Positions 39,434 to 48,256 of a DNA stretch of 64,000 bases are shown piece after piece; position 1 is the stretch's first letter; each line of letters begins with the position of its first letter. The stretch spans positions 62,001-126,000 of the forward strand of contig JAERTG010000032.1 in NCBI GenBank assembly GCA_016845065.1. The letters run 5' to 3'. The notes beneath the pieces are model-generated. The model worked only from the letters and a program-made list of their open reading frames with translations. It was not told the DNA's origin and did no database searches. Origin of the DNA: Fidelibacterota bacterium (GTDB lineage Bacteria > Fidelibacterota > UBA8477 > JABMPR01). Both the position numbers and the translations under genes were made by a program.

Positions 39434-40591
39434 ATGAAAGCACATATAAATAGAATCAAAGAATTGGACCTGAGCAACTACGGGAACGATTTTCTGCTTA
39501 CCTGGAAAAAGAATAAGAAAGAGCTGGAAGCCACCCTCCTCTTAGCTGAATTACTGAGGAAACGTCATCGGGAGGGTAAACCGAATCTGGTTTTCGACTC
39601 TGGATTGGCAGTTTCAATCTTCAGAGACAATTCAACACGTACGAGGTTTAGCTTTGCTTCAGCTGCCAATGCCCTGGGACTGGCAGTCTCAGATATGGAT
39701 GAAGAAAAATCTCAGGTTTCCCACGGTGAAACCGTACGTGAAACAGCCAATATGATTTCTTTCATGACTCGTGTTATTGGCATCCGAGACGATATGTATC
39801 TCGGTGAAGGGCACAGCTATATGAGAGAAGTGTCAGCTGCCGTTCAGGCTGGATATGAGGAAGGGGTTTTACACAACAGACCAGGACTAATCAACCTGCA
39901 GTGCGACATTGATCATCCTACCCAGAGTATGTCCGACCTGGCCATGTTAAAAAATTATTTTGGATCCCTGGACAACCTCAAGGGTAAAAAGATTGCCATG
40001 TCCTGGGCATATTCTCCCAGTTATGGTAAACCCCTCTCTGTTCCTCAGGGGATCATTGGACTTCTCACACGCTACGGAATGGATGTCACTCTGGCACATC
40101 CAGAAGGCTATAATCTCATCCCCGAAGTCGTAAAATTAGCAGATAAACAGGCCCAGGTCTCAGGTGGATCCTTCAAAACAACCAATAGTATGGATGAGGC
40201 TTTTTCAGGCGCTCATATTGTTTATCCAAAATCCTGGGCACCTTTCCAGGTTATGGAGGAGAGAACATCATTGTTAAAACAAGGTGATCAGTCCGGCTTA
40301 AAAGATCTTGAGCAAAGCTGTCTGGCTAATAACGCTAAATTCACAGACTGGGAATGTACCGAAGATAAAATGAACCTTACAAATGATGGTAAGGCTCTGT
40401 ATATGCACTGCCTTCCAGCTGATATCACAGGGGTAAGCTGTAAACAGGGTGAAGTAAGTGCATCTGTATTTGATCGCTACAGAAAAGACACTTACATGGA
40501 AGCCAGTTATAAACCCTTTATCATTGCTGCAATGATGTTCTTAACTGGCTTAAAAAACCCACAAACTGCGCTTGATAAATTAAATACTTAA
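39434..40591 (+). CDS. ygeW: YgeW-type knotted carbamoyltransferase
   Basis: SIFRDNSTRTRFSFASA; HGETVRETANMISF; LQCDIDHPTQSM; MHCLPADITGVSC. Confidence 0.95.
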   Translation: MKAHINRIKELDLSNYGNDFLLTWKKNKKELEATLLLAELLRKRHREGKPNLVFDSGLAVSIFRDNSTRTRFSFASAANALGLAVSDMDEEKSQVSHGETVRETANMISFMTRVIGIRDDMYLGEGHSYMREVSAAVQAGYEEGVLHNRPGLINLQCDIDHPTQSMSDLAMLKNYFGSLDNLKGKKIAMSWAYSPSYGKPLSVPQGIIGLLTRYGMDVTLAHPEGYNLIPEVVKLADKQAQVSGGSFKTTNSMDEAFSGAHIVYPKSWAPFQVMEERTSLLKQGDQSGLKDLEQSCLANNAKFTDWECTEDKMNLTNDGKALYMHCLPADITGVSCKQGEVSASVFDRYRKDTYMEASYKPFIIAAMMFLTGLKNPQTALDKLNT

Positions 40592-40632
40592 TAGATAAAA
40601 TATGCTCGTTAGCAATTCAGAAAGATGACCAC

Positions 40633-42096
40633 ATGAACACCGATCAAATTCTTAAAAATACGATTCAACGCTGCAAAGAGAAGAATATCATTTTGCCAAC
40701 ATATAAGCAAATGGCAAACCCTGACTTGATTCCCGAAGGCATCAAAGCTGAGCTTTCCAAGATTGGATTATGGGATCTAAATCCGCGAAATTTATTTCGA
40801 CTCAGCTGGCAAAATGAACCTGTTCCTACAGGTGGTGGGTTCGGTGATGTCAATTACATCGAATTACCACCCGAATTAACCGGAGTTAAGGCTAGAATTG
40901 TTGTACTCATTGGAAAATTCTTCCCCACAGGCGCTCATAAAGTTGGTGCAACCTTCGGTCCGTTGGTCGAAAAACTTATTTCAGGACAATTTGATCCAAC
41001 CCGTCAAAAGGCACTCTGGCCTTCGACAGGAAATTATTGCCGCGGTGGTGCATATGATGGCTACCTCCTGGGTTGCCCATCCATTGCAGTCCTTCCTGAG
41101 GAGATGTCAAGAGAACGATACGAATGGCTGGAAAAAGTTGGCGCTGAGATCATCCGTACTGAAGGCGGTGAAGCAAACGTAAAAGAAATTTATGATAAGG
41201 TAAAAGAGCTTGAAGCCGAGCGTGGTGATGAGATTGTCACCCTGAATCAGTTTGGCGAGATTGGGAATCCGCTCTGGCATTATGCAGTGACCGGACGAGC
41301 CATGGAAAAGGTTTTTAATGGATTAAACTCAGGAGCTGACCGATTCAGTGCCTTATTCCTCACCCAGGGATCCGCTGGTACCTTGGGATCAGCCGACTAT
41401 TTAAGGACTATTTTTCCAGGCATCAAAGTTGGAGCTGGTGAAGCGCTTCAAGTGCCAACACTGCTCCAGAATGGTTATGGCGCACACCGCATTGAGGGAA
41501 TTGGTGACAAACATGTTCCATGGATCCACAATATGAAGAACATGGACATGGTGATCGGGATCGATGACAACATCTCCATGAATTTGATTCGACTCTTCAA
41601 TGAAGCTGACGGTCATGCATTGTTGAAAACCCATGGAATTGATCCGCGATTGGTAGCCAAATTGGACTATCTGGGAATCTCCAGTATCGCTAATATTGCT
41701 GGTGCCATCAAAATGGCGAAATACTACGAATACAATGAGCAAGATGTGATCTTTACCGTTGCCACGGATTCGATGGACATGTATCAGTCCAGACTAGGTG
41801 AACTCAATCAGGAGCATGGCAACTATTCAGAAATCAGGGCAAATATAGATTTTGAGCGCTTCCTATTAGGCTTAGACGATGAAGGGGTTCTCGAACTCAA
41901 TTATCGCGATAAGAAGCGCATGCACAATTTGAAATATTTTACCTGGGTAGAACAGCAGGGCAAAACAGTCGAAGAACTGGATGCCCAATGGTATGATGAC
42001 AGCTACTGGTCATCAAAATTTGCTCTGGCCGATGAGTGGGATGAGAAGATCGAGGCGTTTAATGCTGAGACGGGTCTTCTAAAGCAATATGTCTAG
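40633..42096 (+). CDS. Fold-type II PLP enzyme (TrpB/cysteine-synthase-like), in the slot occupied by ygeX in E. coli
   Basis: FFPTGAHKVGATFG (candidate PLP Lys); WPSTGNYCRGGAYDGYLLGCPSIAVLPEEMSRERYEWLEKVGAEII; lacks recalled YgeX sequence features. Confidence 0.8.
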   Translation: MNTDQILKNTIQRCKEKNIILPTYKQMANPDLIPEGIKAELSKIGLWDLNPRNLFRLSWQNEPVPTGGGFGDVNYIELPPELTGVKARIVVLIGKFFPTGAHKVGATFGPLVEKLISGQFDPTRQKALWPSTGNYCRGGAYDGYLLGCPSIAVLPEEMSRERYEWLEKVGAEIIRTEGGEANVKEIYDKVKELEAERGDEIVTLNQFGEIGNPLWHYAVTGRAMEKVFNGLNSGADRFSALFLTQGSAGTLGSADYLRTIFPGIKVGAGEALQVPTLLQNGYGAHRIEGIGDKHVPWIHNMKNMDMVIGIDDNISMNLIRLFNEADGHALLKTHGIDPRLVAKLDYLGISSIANIAGAIKMAKYYEYNEQDVIFTVATDSMDMYQSRLGELNQEHGNYSEIRANIDFERFLLGLDDEGVLELNYRDKKRMHNLKYFTWVEQQGKTVEELDAQWYDDSYWSSKFALADEWDEKIEAFNAETGLLKQYV

Positions 42097-42123
42097 GTTC
42101 TTAGACTCTCTAAGGGGTAGAAA

Positions 42124-43365
42124 TTGATTCCTGAAGCGATTCTCGGTTTACGTTGTTGCCAATGTGATTGGGAAGGACCATCTGTTCCATTTACGTATAC
42201 CTGTCCAGATTGTAGTGATAATCTCGACTTCATCTATGATTATGACAGGATTAATGCATTTTGTACTCCCCTTTCATTGAATAAAGATCACGATGCCTCG
42301 CTATGGCGTTATCTCCCCCTACTTCCTGTGATGAAAGCCCCAGAAAATCGATCATTACGTGTTGGCGGAACTCCCCTGGTAGATTTTCCTCGCATTGCCC
42401 AGAATAATGGGATCTCACGATTGCAGATAAAGGATGATACCCGCAATCCGTCTGGTTCTCTAAAGGATAGGGCAAGTGAGTTGGCTATTCAACATGCGAA
42501 AGAACTGGGTCATGATAAGATTATCGCGGCATCAACGGGCAACGCAGGCTCATCGCTGGCTGCGCTAACTGCATATCACAACATCCAAAGTATTATTCTG
42601 GCTCCTGCAACTGCTCCGCCAGCAAAACTGACGCAAATACTACAATATGGTGCTCAATTGGTCCCTGTGAATGCGAATTATGACTCTGCTTTTGATCTGG
42701 CGATTGAATTGAGCAAGAGGCATAATGTTTACTGCCGTAACACAGGGGTAAACCCAATTCTGGCTGAAGGTAAGAAAACAGTTGCCCTGGAGATCGCTGA
42801 GCAAAATCACTGGAAAGTTCCTGATCATATATTTATTCCCGTAGGAGATGGCTGCATTATCTCTAGTGTATATAAGGGCTTCTTTGACTTGTTGTCACTT
42901 AATTGGATAGATACGATGCCAGCTTTACACGCCGTTCAGGCTGAAGGCTCTGCAGCCATAGTCAATAGTCTTTCAAATGAGCATGACATACAGGCAGTAT
43001 CAGCGAACACCCTAGCGGATAGCATCAGTGTGGATCAACCTCGTGATGGTACAAAAGCGCGACGGGCTGTCATTGAAAGTGATGGCCAAGGTTTTCTGGT
43101 AAGCGATTCAAACATTCTGACTGCACAAAAACTACTTTCCGAAGCAACGGGCATATTTGCTGAACCTGCAGCCGCAGCTGCTTATGCGGGATTTTTGCAG
43201 GCCTCTGCAACCGGGTTGTTTAAAGGGGATGATCATGTCGTTTTGCTGGTCACCGGATCTGGATTAAAGGACACAGCAAACGCCCAGAAATTACTCCGCT
43301 CTATAGAACCAGTAGCGGCGACACTAGCTGATCTTGAAACTTTTCTAGACAGTTTTCAGGACTGA
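42124..43365 (+). CDS. Threonine-synthase-like PLP enzyme with N-terminal zinc ribbon
   Basis: LRCCQCDWEG…YTCPDC; DTRNPSGSLKDRASELAI; AASTGNAGSSLAA. Confidence 0.85.
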   Translation: MIPEAILGLRCCQCDWEGPSVPFTYTCPDCSDNLDFIYDYDRINAFCTPLSLNKDHDASLWRYLPLLPVMKAPENRSLRVGGTPLVDFPRIAQNNGISRLQIKDDTRNPSGSLKDRASELAIQHAKELGHDKIIAASTGNAGSSLAALTAYHNIQSIILAPATAPPAKLTQILQYGAQLVPVNANYDSAFDLAIELSKRHNVYCRNTGVNPILAEGKKTVALEIAEQNHWKVPDHIFIPVGDGCIISSVYKGFFDLLSLNWIDTMPALHAVQAEGSAAIVNSLSNEHDIQAVSANTLADSISVDQPRDGTKARRAVIESDGQGFLVSDSNILTAQKLLSEATGIFAEPAAAAAYAGFLQASATGLFKGDDHVVLLVTGSGLKDTANAQKLLRSIEPVAATLADLETFLDSFQD

Positions 43366-43367
43366 CC

Positions 43368-43868
43368 ATGTTACATCACCCCAACCCTCATCAATTTCAG
43401 CTGGAACTCACTATCAATGGCAAGCTGGTTAAGCGGGAGATTCCAACTCATCTTCGGCTTTTGGATTTTCTTAGGGAGTATCTGGGTCTTATGGGGAGCA
43501 AAGAAGTTTGCGGAGAAGGTGAGTGTGGTGCATGCACAGTGATTCTCAACGGTCAAACGGTTAATTCATGTCTCATTCTTGCCGTGGAAGTTCACGGTGG
43601 ATTCATTATCACTATCGAGGGATTATCTGATACCCGTGAACTTACTGAAATGCAACAGGCATTTGAAGATCACCATGCCGTCCAATGTGGTTATTGTATA
43701 CCGGGAATGGTTCTCACAGGTGAAAAACTTCTGGAACGCAATCCCCATCCCACCAGGGCTGAGATCAAGTATGAATTGGCTGGCAATATCTGTCGTTGTA
43801 CGGGATATCATAAAATAGTGGATGCCATTGAAGGGGTTAAAGACCCAGATCAAGGTGGTTTAGAGTGA
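43368..43868 (+). CDS. Xanthine dehydrogenase-type [2Fe-2S] subunit (set 1)
   Basis: CGEGECGACTVILNG; QCGYCIPGMVL; GNICRCTGYHKI. Confidence 0.93.
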   Translation: MLHHPNPHQFQLELTINGKLVKREIPTHLRLLDFLREYLGLMGSKEVCGEGECGACTVILNGQTVNSCLILAVEVHGGFIITIEGLSDTRELTEMQQAFEDHHAVQCGYCIPGMVLTGEKLLERNPHPTRAEIKYELAGNICRCTGYHKIVDAIEGVKDPDQGGLE

Positions 43869-44698
43869 AATTCTATCAACCCACCTCAATTCGAGAATAT
43901 TTCGAGCTTAGTTCCAGCCTGACGGATAAGACAGCAATGCTGTTAGCTGGAGGTACAGATCTGATGCCTCGTTTTGAAAGAGGAGAAATCCTGCCTGATC
44001 ATCTCATTGATCTAAAAAAGTTGTCTGACCTTTATCAGGTCATTGTCAGGGATGAATTCATCCAGATTGGAGCATTGACCAGTATACAGACTCTGGCTGA
44101 AAATCAATTACTTAGGAATGAATTCACAGCCATCCAAATGGCAGCACATGATTTTGCCGGTGCTCAAATCCGTCATCGCGGAACCATTGGTGGTAATATC
44201 GTTAATGCATCCCCAGCAGGTGATTTATTACCTGGGCTCTATGCCTTTGGAGCTACACTCACTCTCATCGGTCAAGCGAGTGAGCGACAGGTAGCCATCC
44301 AGGATTTCATACTGGGCCCGGGTAAAACTGCTTTGAAACCCCATGAGATTTTAGTGGCTATTAGACTGGATCGGAATCATTTCGAATCTAGTTTTCAAAA
44401 GGTCGGTCTCCGTCAATCCATGGCCATTTCGGTTGTGAATCTGGCCTTTGTATACTTAAAAAAGGGTGAAGTCTATCAACATCTGAAAATCGCTTGTGGA
44501 GCAGTGGCACCCACAGTGGTCGCTCTGGATAAATTGACCAGTACTATTATGGATAAAACCAGTAAGCCTGAGGACTGGTCCCAGTTAATTGAGGCAGACA
44601 TATCACCGATAGATGATATCAGAGCGACAGCAAGATATCGAAAACTGGTTATTCCAAATCTGGTTAAGGCTTTCCTGAATGGAAAATTATATGAGTAA
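43865..44698 (+). CDS. Xanthine dehydrogenase-type FAD-binding subunit (set 1)
   Basis: LLAGGTDLMPRFERGE; GAQIRHRGTIGGNIVNASPAGDLLP. Confidence 0.92.
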   Translation: MKFYQPTSIREYFELSSSLTDKTAMLLAGGTDLMPRFERGEILPDHLIDLKKLSDLYQVIVRDEFIQIGALTSIQTLAENQLLRNEFTAIQMAAHDFAGAQIRHRGTIGGNIVNASPAGDLLPGLYAFGATLTLIGQASERQVAIQDFILGPGKTALKPHEILVAIRLDRNHFESSFQKVGLRQSMAISVVNLAFVYLKKGEVYQHLKIACGAVAPTVVALDKLTSTIMDKTSKPEDWSQLIEADISPIDDIRATARYRKLVIPNLVKAFLNGKLYE

Positions 44699-44969
44699 TG
44701 AGTCCAATCTGAGAAAATGGGTAGAAGTCCGAAAAAAAGGGAAATGGAGCTATATATTTAATTATGGCGTGCTTAGATTCGGAATATCAACATGGGCCAT
44801 GATGATGGTATACTTCTGGGTGTTTCACCCCTTTGAAGAACGTCTGATATTCACCATTGTGTCCTTCCTTACCTTCCCTCTGGCAGGTTTGGCTTGGGGC
44901 AGGTGGATGTGGTATTACATGGAAAAGATAACCTCACGTTTGTCAACGCCCGATGGGGATGAGCAATAA
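44691..44969 (+). CDS. Small two-TM membrane protein, unknown function, overlapping the FAD subunit stop
   Basis: ATG 44691 overlaps the stop at 44698; two hydrophobic segments (FGISTWAMMMVYFWVF; LIFTIVSFLTFPLAGLAWGRW); 3-nt gap to ygfK. Confidence 0.7.
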   Translation: MSNESNLRKWVEVRKKGKWSYIFNYGVLRFGISTWAMMMVYFWVFHPFEERLIFTIVSFLTFPLAGLAWGRWMWYYMEKITSRLSTPDGDEQ

Positions 44970-44972
44970 ATT

Positions 44973-47900
44973 ATGAACGATAGACTCTATCCTGTCTCCA
45001 TTCAGCATCTAATCTCCTGGATGCTATCCGAGATTAAAAGTGACCAGCTGTTTGGGATTCAAAAAGATCAATTTTTCACTCCTGATAGTGCAGATCCATT
45101 TCGCATGCACCGGTACGGACAAATGCTGGAAACGCCAATTGGGGTAGCGGCTGGTCCCCATACTCAGCTCTCCCAAAACATCGTGGCAGCCTGGTTGTGT
45201 GGAGCTCGATATATGGAGCTCAAGACGGTTCAGACACTCGATGAGCTGGAGGTTAGCAAGCCCTGTATTGATATGCAGGACGAGGGTTATAATTGTGAAT
45301 GGTCACAGGAACTAAAATTGAAGCAGTCGCTGGATGAGTATCTCAATGCCTGGATCGCAATTCATGTACTTAAAGATCACTTCGGATGGCATTCAAGTCA
45401 GGGTGTCGGTGTAATTTTTAATATGAGCGTAGGCTATGATCTTGATGGGATCATGAAAGCCAATGTCCAACATTTCATGGACCGCATGGAAAACAGCCAG
45501 GATTTGCTTGATGATAAACTGAATCTTGTCGAGACCATTTACCCCTCTATCCACAGGTTGAATATTCCTCCTCGAATGACAGATAACATCACACTTTCCA
45601 CTATGCATGGGTGTCCCCCAGATGAGATCGAACGCATTGCCACCTATCTCATCAAAGAACGAAAATATCATACAGCAGTAAAACTGAATCCCACCTTGTT
45701 GGGACCAGACCAACTACGTCGGATATTGAATCATGATTTAGGCTATGAGGCTTCCATTGTCCCAGATGAGGCATTTGACCACGATCTGAAATATCCTGAT
45801 GCCTTAAAGCTCATTTCCAACCTTCAAGCTCACGCAGATGAAACTGGTGTAGATTTTGGATTAAAACTGACCAATACTCTAGAGGTTCAAAACCACAGAC
45901 CTGTTTTTCCTGAGAATGAAACCATGATGTATCTTAGTGGTCGAGCACTCCACCCTATAAGTATTAACCTTGCAGCCAAACTGCAAAATGACTTCAGTGG
46001 AAAACTAGATATTTCTTTTTCTGCAGGTGCAGATGCTTTCAATGTGGCTGATATTCTGGCATGTAATCTACGTCCAGTAACTACCTGCACGGATGTGTTA
46101 AAACCTGGCGGTTATGCGCGACTGGGTCAATATCTGGACAATCTAAGGCAAGCCATGTTGGAGGTCGAAGCCCGCAACCTGGATCAGTTTATCACGGGAA
46201 ATGGTGAAACCGTTCAGGATGTGGATGAAGCCGGGTTGAACAAGCTGTCTCATTATGCAGAAAGCGTCATTCACAACCGACATTATCATAAACACAGTCA
46301 CCATTTTGACTCAATAAAAACCAATCGCAAACTCGGGGCTTTTGATTGCATTTCAGCTCCATGTATAGATGCCTGCGCCGCCGATCAAAATATCCCGGAA
46401 TATCTATATCACACATCACAGGGTGATTTTTCCCAGGCGTTTGAAGCCATTCAGGATACCAATCCCCTCCCAGGTGTTACCGGTAATGTATGTGACCATT
46501 TGTGTCAATTAAAGTGCACTCGGAATAATTATGACACGCCTTTGTTGATACGTGAGATAAAACGTTTTGTGACTGAGCAAGAGATAAAAAATGCTGATCG
46601 CGCTGCAATCCCCCTTGGTGAGCATAGAGTAGCAGTCATCGGTGCTGGCCCTGCTGGTTTATCCTGCGCTTACTTTTTAGCTAAACAAGGTATCATGGTT
46701 GATGTTTATGAGAGTAAGTCATTTGTGGGAGGCATGGTTTCTGGTGCTATCCCAGAATTCAGGCTCAGTGATGAAACCATTGATCTCGATATTGATGTGT
46801 TAAAAAAATTAGGTGTCAATTTTCACTTTGACAGTCCAGTGGGTCCTGAACTTTACCAGCAAATCCAAGTGACAAGTGATGATATCTTTATAGGGGTTGG
46901 TGCTCAGCGCGCATTGAAACTAGGCATCGATGGAGAAACACTTGAAGGTGTCTTGAATCCATTGGATTTTCTTGCAGATGTGAGGTTGGGAGCTCGTCCT
47001 GACCTGGGAGAAAACATTGCCATCATTGGGGGTGGAAACACGGCCATGGATGCAGCCCGCACGTCGCTTCGGTTGGCAGATGAGTCAGCAACAGTTAGTG
47101 TAATTTATCGAAGAACCATGTCAGAGATGCCAGCCGATATTGATGAAATCGAAGCTGCGCTGACAGAAGGCATCACCTTCCATGAACTGGTAGCACCATT
47201 GAGTTTTGAAGGAGACAGCCAGGTTAAGCAGATTCATTGTCAGAAGATGGAATTGGGTGATCCTGATGACAGCGGTCGCCGCCGACCAGTACCTCTACAT
47301 GGTGAATTTCTGAAACTCCCTGTGGACACCGTGATTCCAGCAATTGGTCAAGCAATTAATGTGGATTTTATTGGTAAGGATGATCTTCAAGTAGACTATG
47401 AAACGTGTATTACGACTGTTCCCCATGTCTATGCCGGTGGCGATGCCGTGCGGGGAGCGTCCAGTGTCATTAATGCCATTGGAGATGGTCAGAAAGCCGC
47501 CCGACATATTCTTCGCAGTATCGAAGCATTTCCTGAACACCCTGAAAATGCTCCACGAATCATAACTATAGATGAATTAAAGCGAAAAGCAGCTGTGAGA
47601 GAATATGGGATTACTCCACCCCTGGCTGATCCCGACCCGTCTAAAGAATTTCCAGAAGTTCATCGGACCCTCACCGAAGAAGAAGCCATAGCAGAAGCCA
47701 GTCGCTGCCTCTTGTGTGACGATTATTGCAGTGTCTGTGTAGGGGTTTGCCCCAACCTGGCAAACCTCACATACATGGTTCAACCTGTTGCATATGATGT
47801 ACATCTGGCAACACGGGATGGTGACGAAGTTTCATTAAGAACCACTGGAAAACTTGATCTCACCCAGGAGCCTCAGATATTAAACATTGGGGACTTCTGC

Positions 47901-48248
47901 AATGAGTGCGGTAACTGCACCACCTTTTGTCCTACAGCAGGTGATCCGTATTTGGACAAACCGCGATTACATTTATCTAAGAGTAGTTACAATGAATCTG
48001 AATCTGGATATTTGATTAGTGAGAATAGTATTCGATTCAAAGATAACAAGGTTGAAATGCATGTTTCGTTAGTCGATGATGAGTACCGATTTCAATCTAC
48101 ACAGGGACAAATCAATATTGATTCTAAAGTAAAATCCATCAATTCGGTTGAGTTTTTTACTGGATACAAAGACATTAGAACTCAACCCGCCCTTGAGATG
48201 ATTGTACTATTTGAGAACTTGACTAACCACCCTATGTTAAAGAAGTAG
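44973..48248 (+). CDS. ygfK: YgfK-like oxidoreductase (DHOD-like + GltD-like + 4Fe-4S domains)
   Basis: GVAAGPHTQLSQNIVAAWLCGARYMELKTVQTLDELEVSKPCID; GPAGLSCAYFLAKQG; CNECGNCTTFCPTAGDPY. Confidence 0.93.
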   Translation: MNDRLYPVSIQHLISWMLSEIKSDQLFGIQKDQFFTPDSADPFRMHRYGQMLETPIGVAAGPHTQLSQNIVAAWLCGARYMELKTVQTLDELEVSKPCIDMQDEGYNCEWSQELKLKQSLDEYLNAWIAIHVLKDHFGWHSSQGVGVIFNMSVGYDLDGIMKANVQHFMDRMENSQDLLDDKLNLVETIYPSIHRLNIPPRMTDNITLSTMHGCPPDEIERIATYLIKERKYHTAVKLNPTLLGPDQLRRILNHDLGYEASIVPDEAFDHDLKYPDALKLISNLQAHADETGVDFGLKLTNTLEVQNHRPVFPENETMMYLSGRALHPISINLAAKLQNDFSGKLDISFSAGADAFNVADILACNLRPVTTCTDVLKPGGYARLGQYLDNLRQAMLEVEARNLDQFITGNGETVQDVDEAGLNKLSHYAESVIHNRHYHKHSHHFDSIKTNRKLGAFDCISAPCIDACAADQNIPEYLYHTSQGDFSQAFEAIQDTNPLPGVTGNVCDHLCQLKCTRNNYDTPLLIREIKRFVTEQEIKNADRAAIPLGEHRVAVIGAGPAGLSCAYFLAKQGIMVDVYESKSFVGGMVSGAIPEFRLSDETIDLDIDVLKKLGVNFHFDSPVGPELYQQIQVTSDDIFIGVGAQRALKLGIDGETLEGVLNPLDFLADVRLGARPDLGENIAIIGGGNTAMDAARTSLRLADESATVSVIYRRTMSEMPADIDEIEAALTEGITFHELVAPLSFEGDSQVKQIHCQKMELGDPDDSGRRRPVPLHGEFLKLPVDTVIPAIGQAINVDFIGKDDLQVDYETCITTVPHVYAGGDAVRGASSVINAIGDGQKAARHILRSIEAFPEHPENAPRIITIDELKRKAAVREYGITPPLADPDPSKEFPEVHRTLTEEEAIAEASRCLLCDDYCSVCVGVCPNLANLTYMVQPVAYDVHLATRDGDEVSLRTTGKLDLTQEPQILNIGDFCNECGNCTTFCPTAGDPYLDKPRLHLSKSSYNESESGYLISENSIRFKDNKVEMHVSLVDDEYRFQSTQGQINIDSKVKSINSVEFFTGYKDIRTQPALEMIVLFENLTNHPMLKK

Positions 48249-48256
48249 TATTCAAT

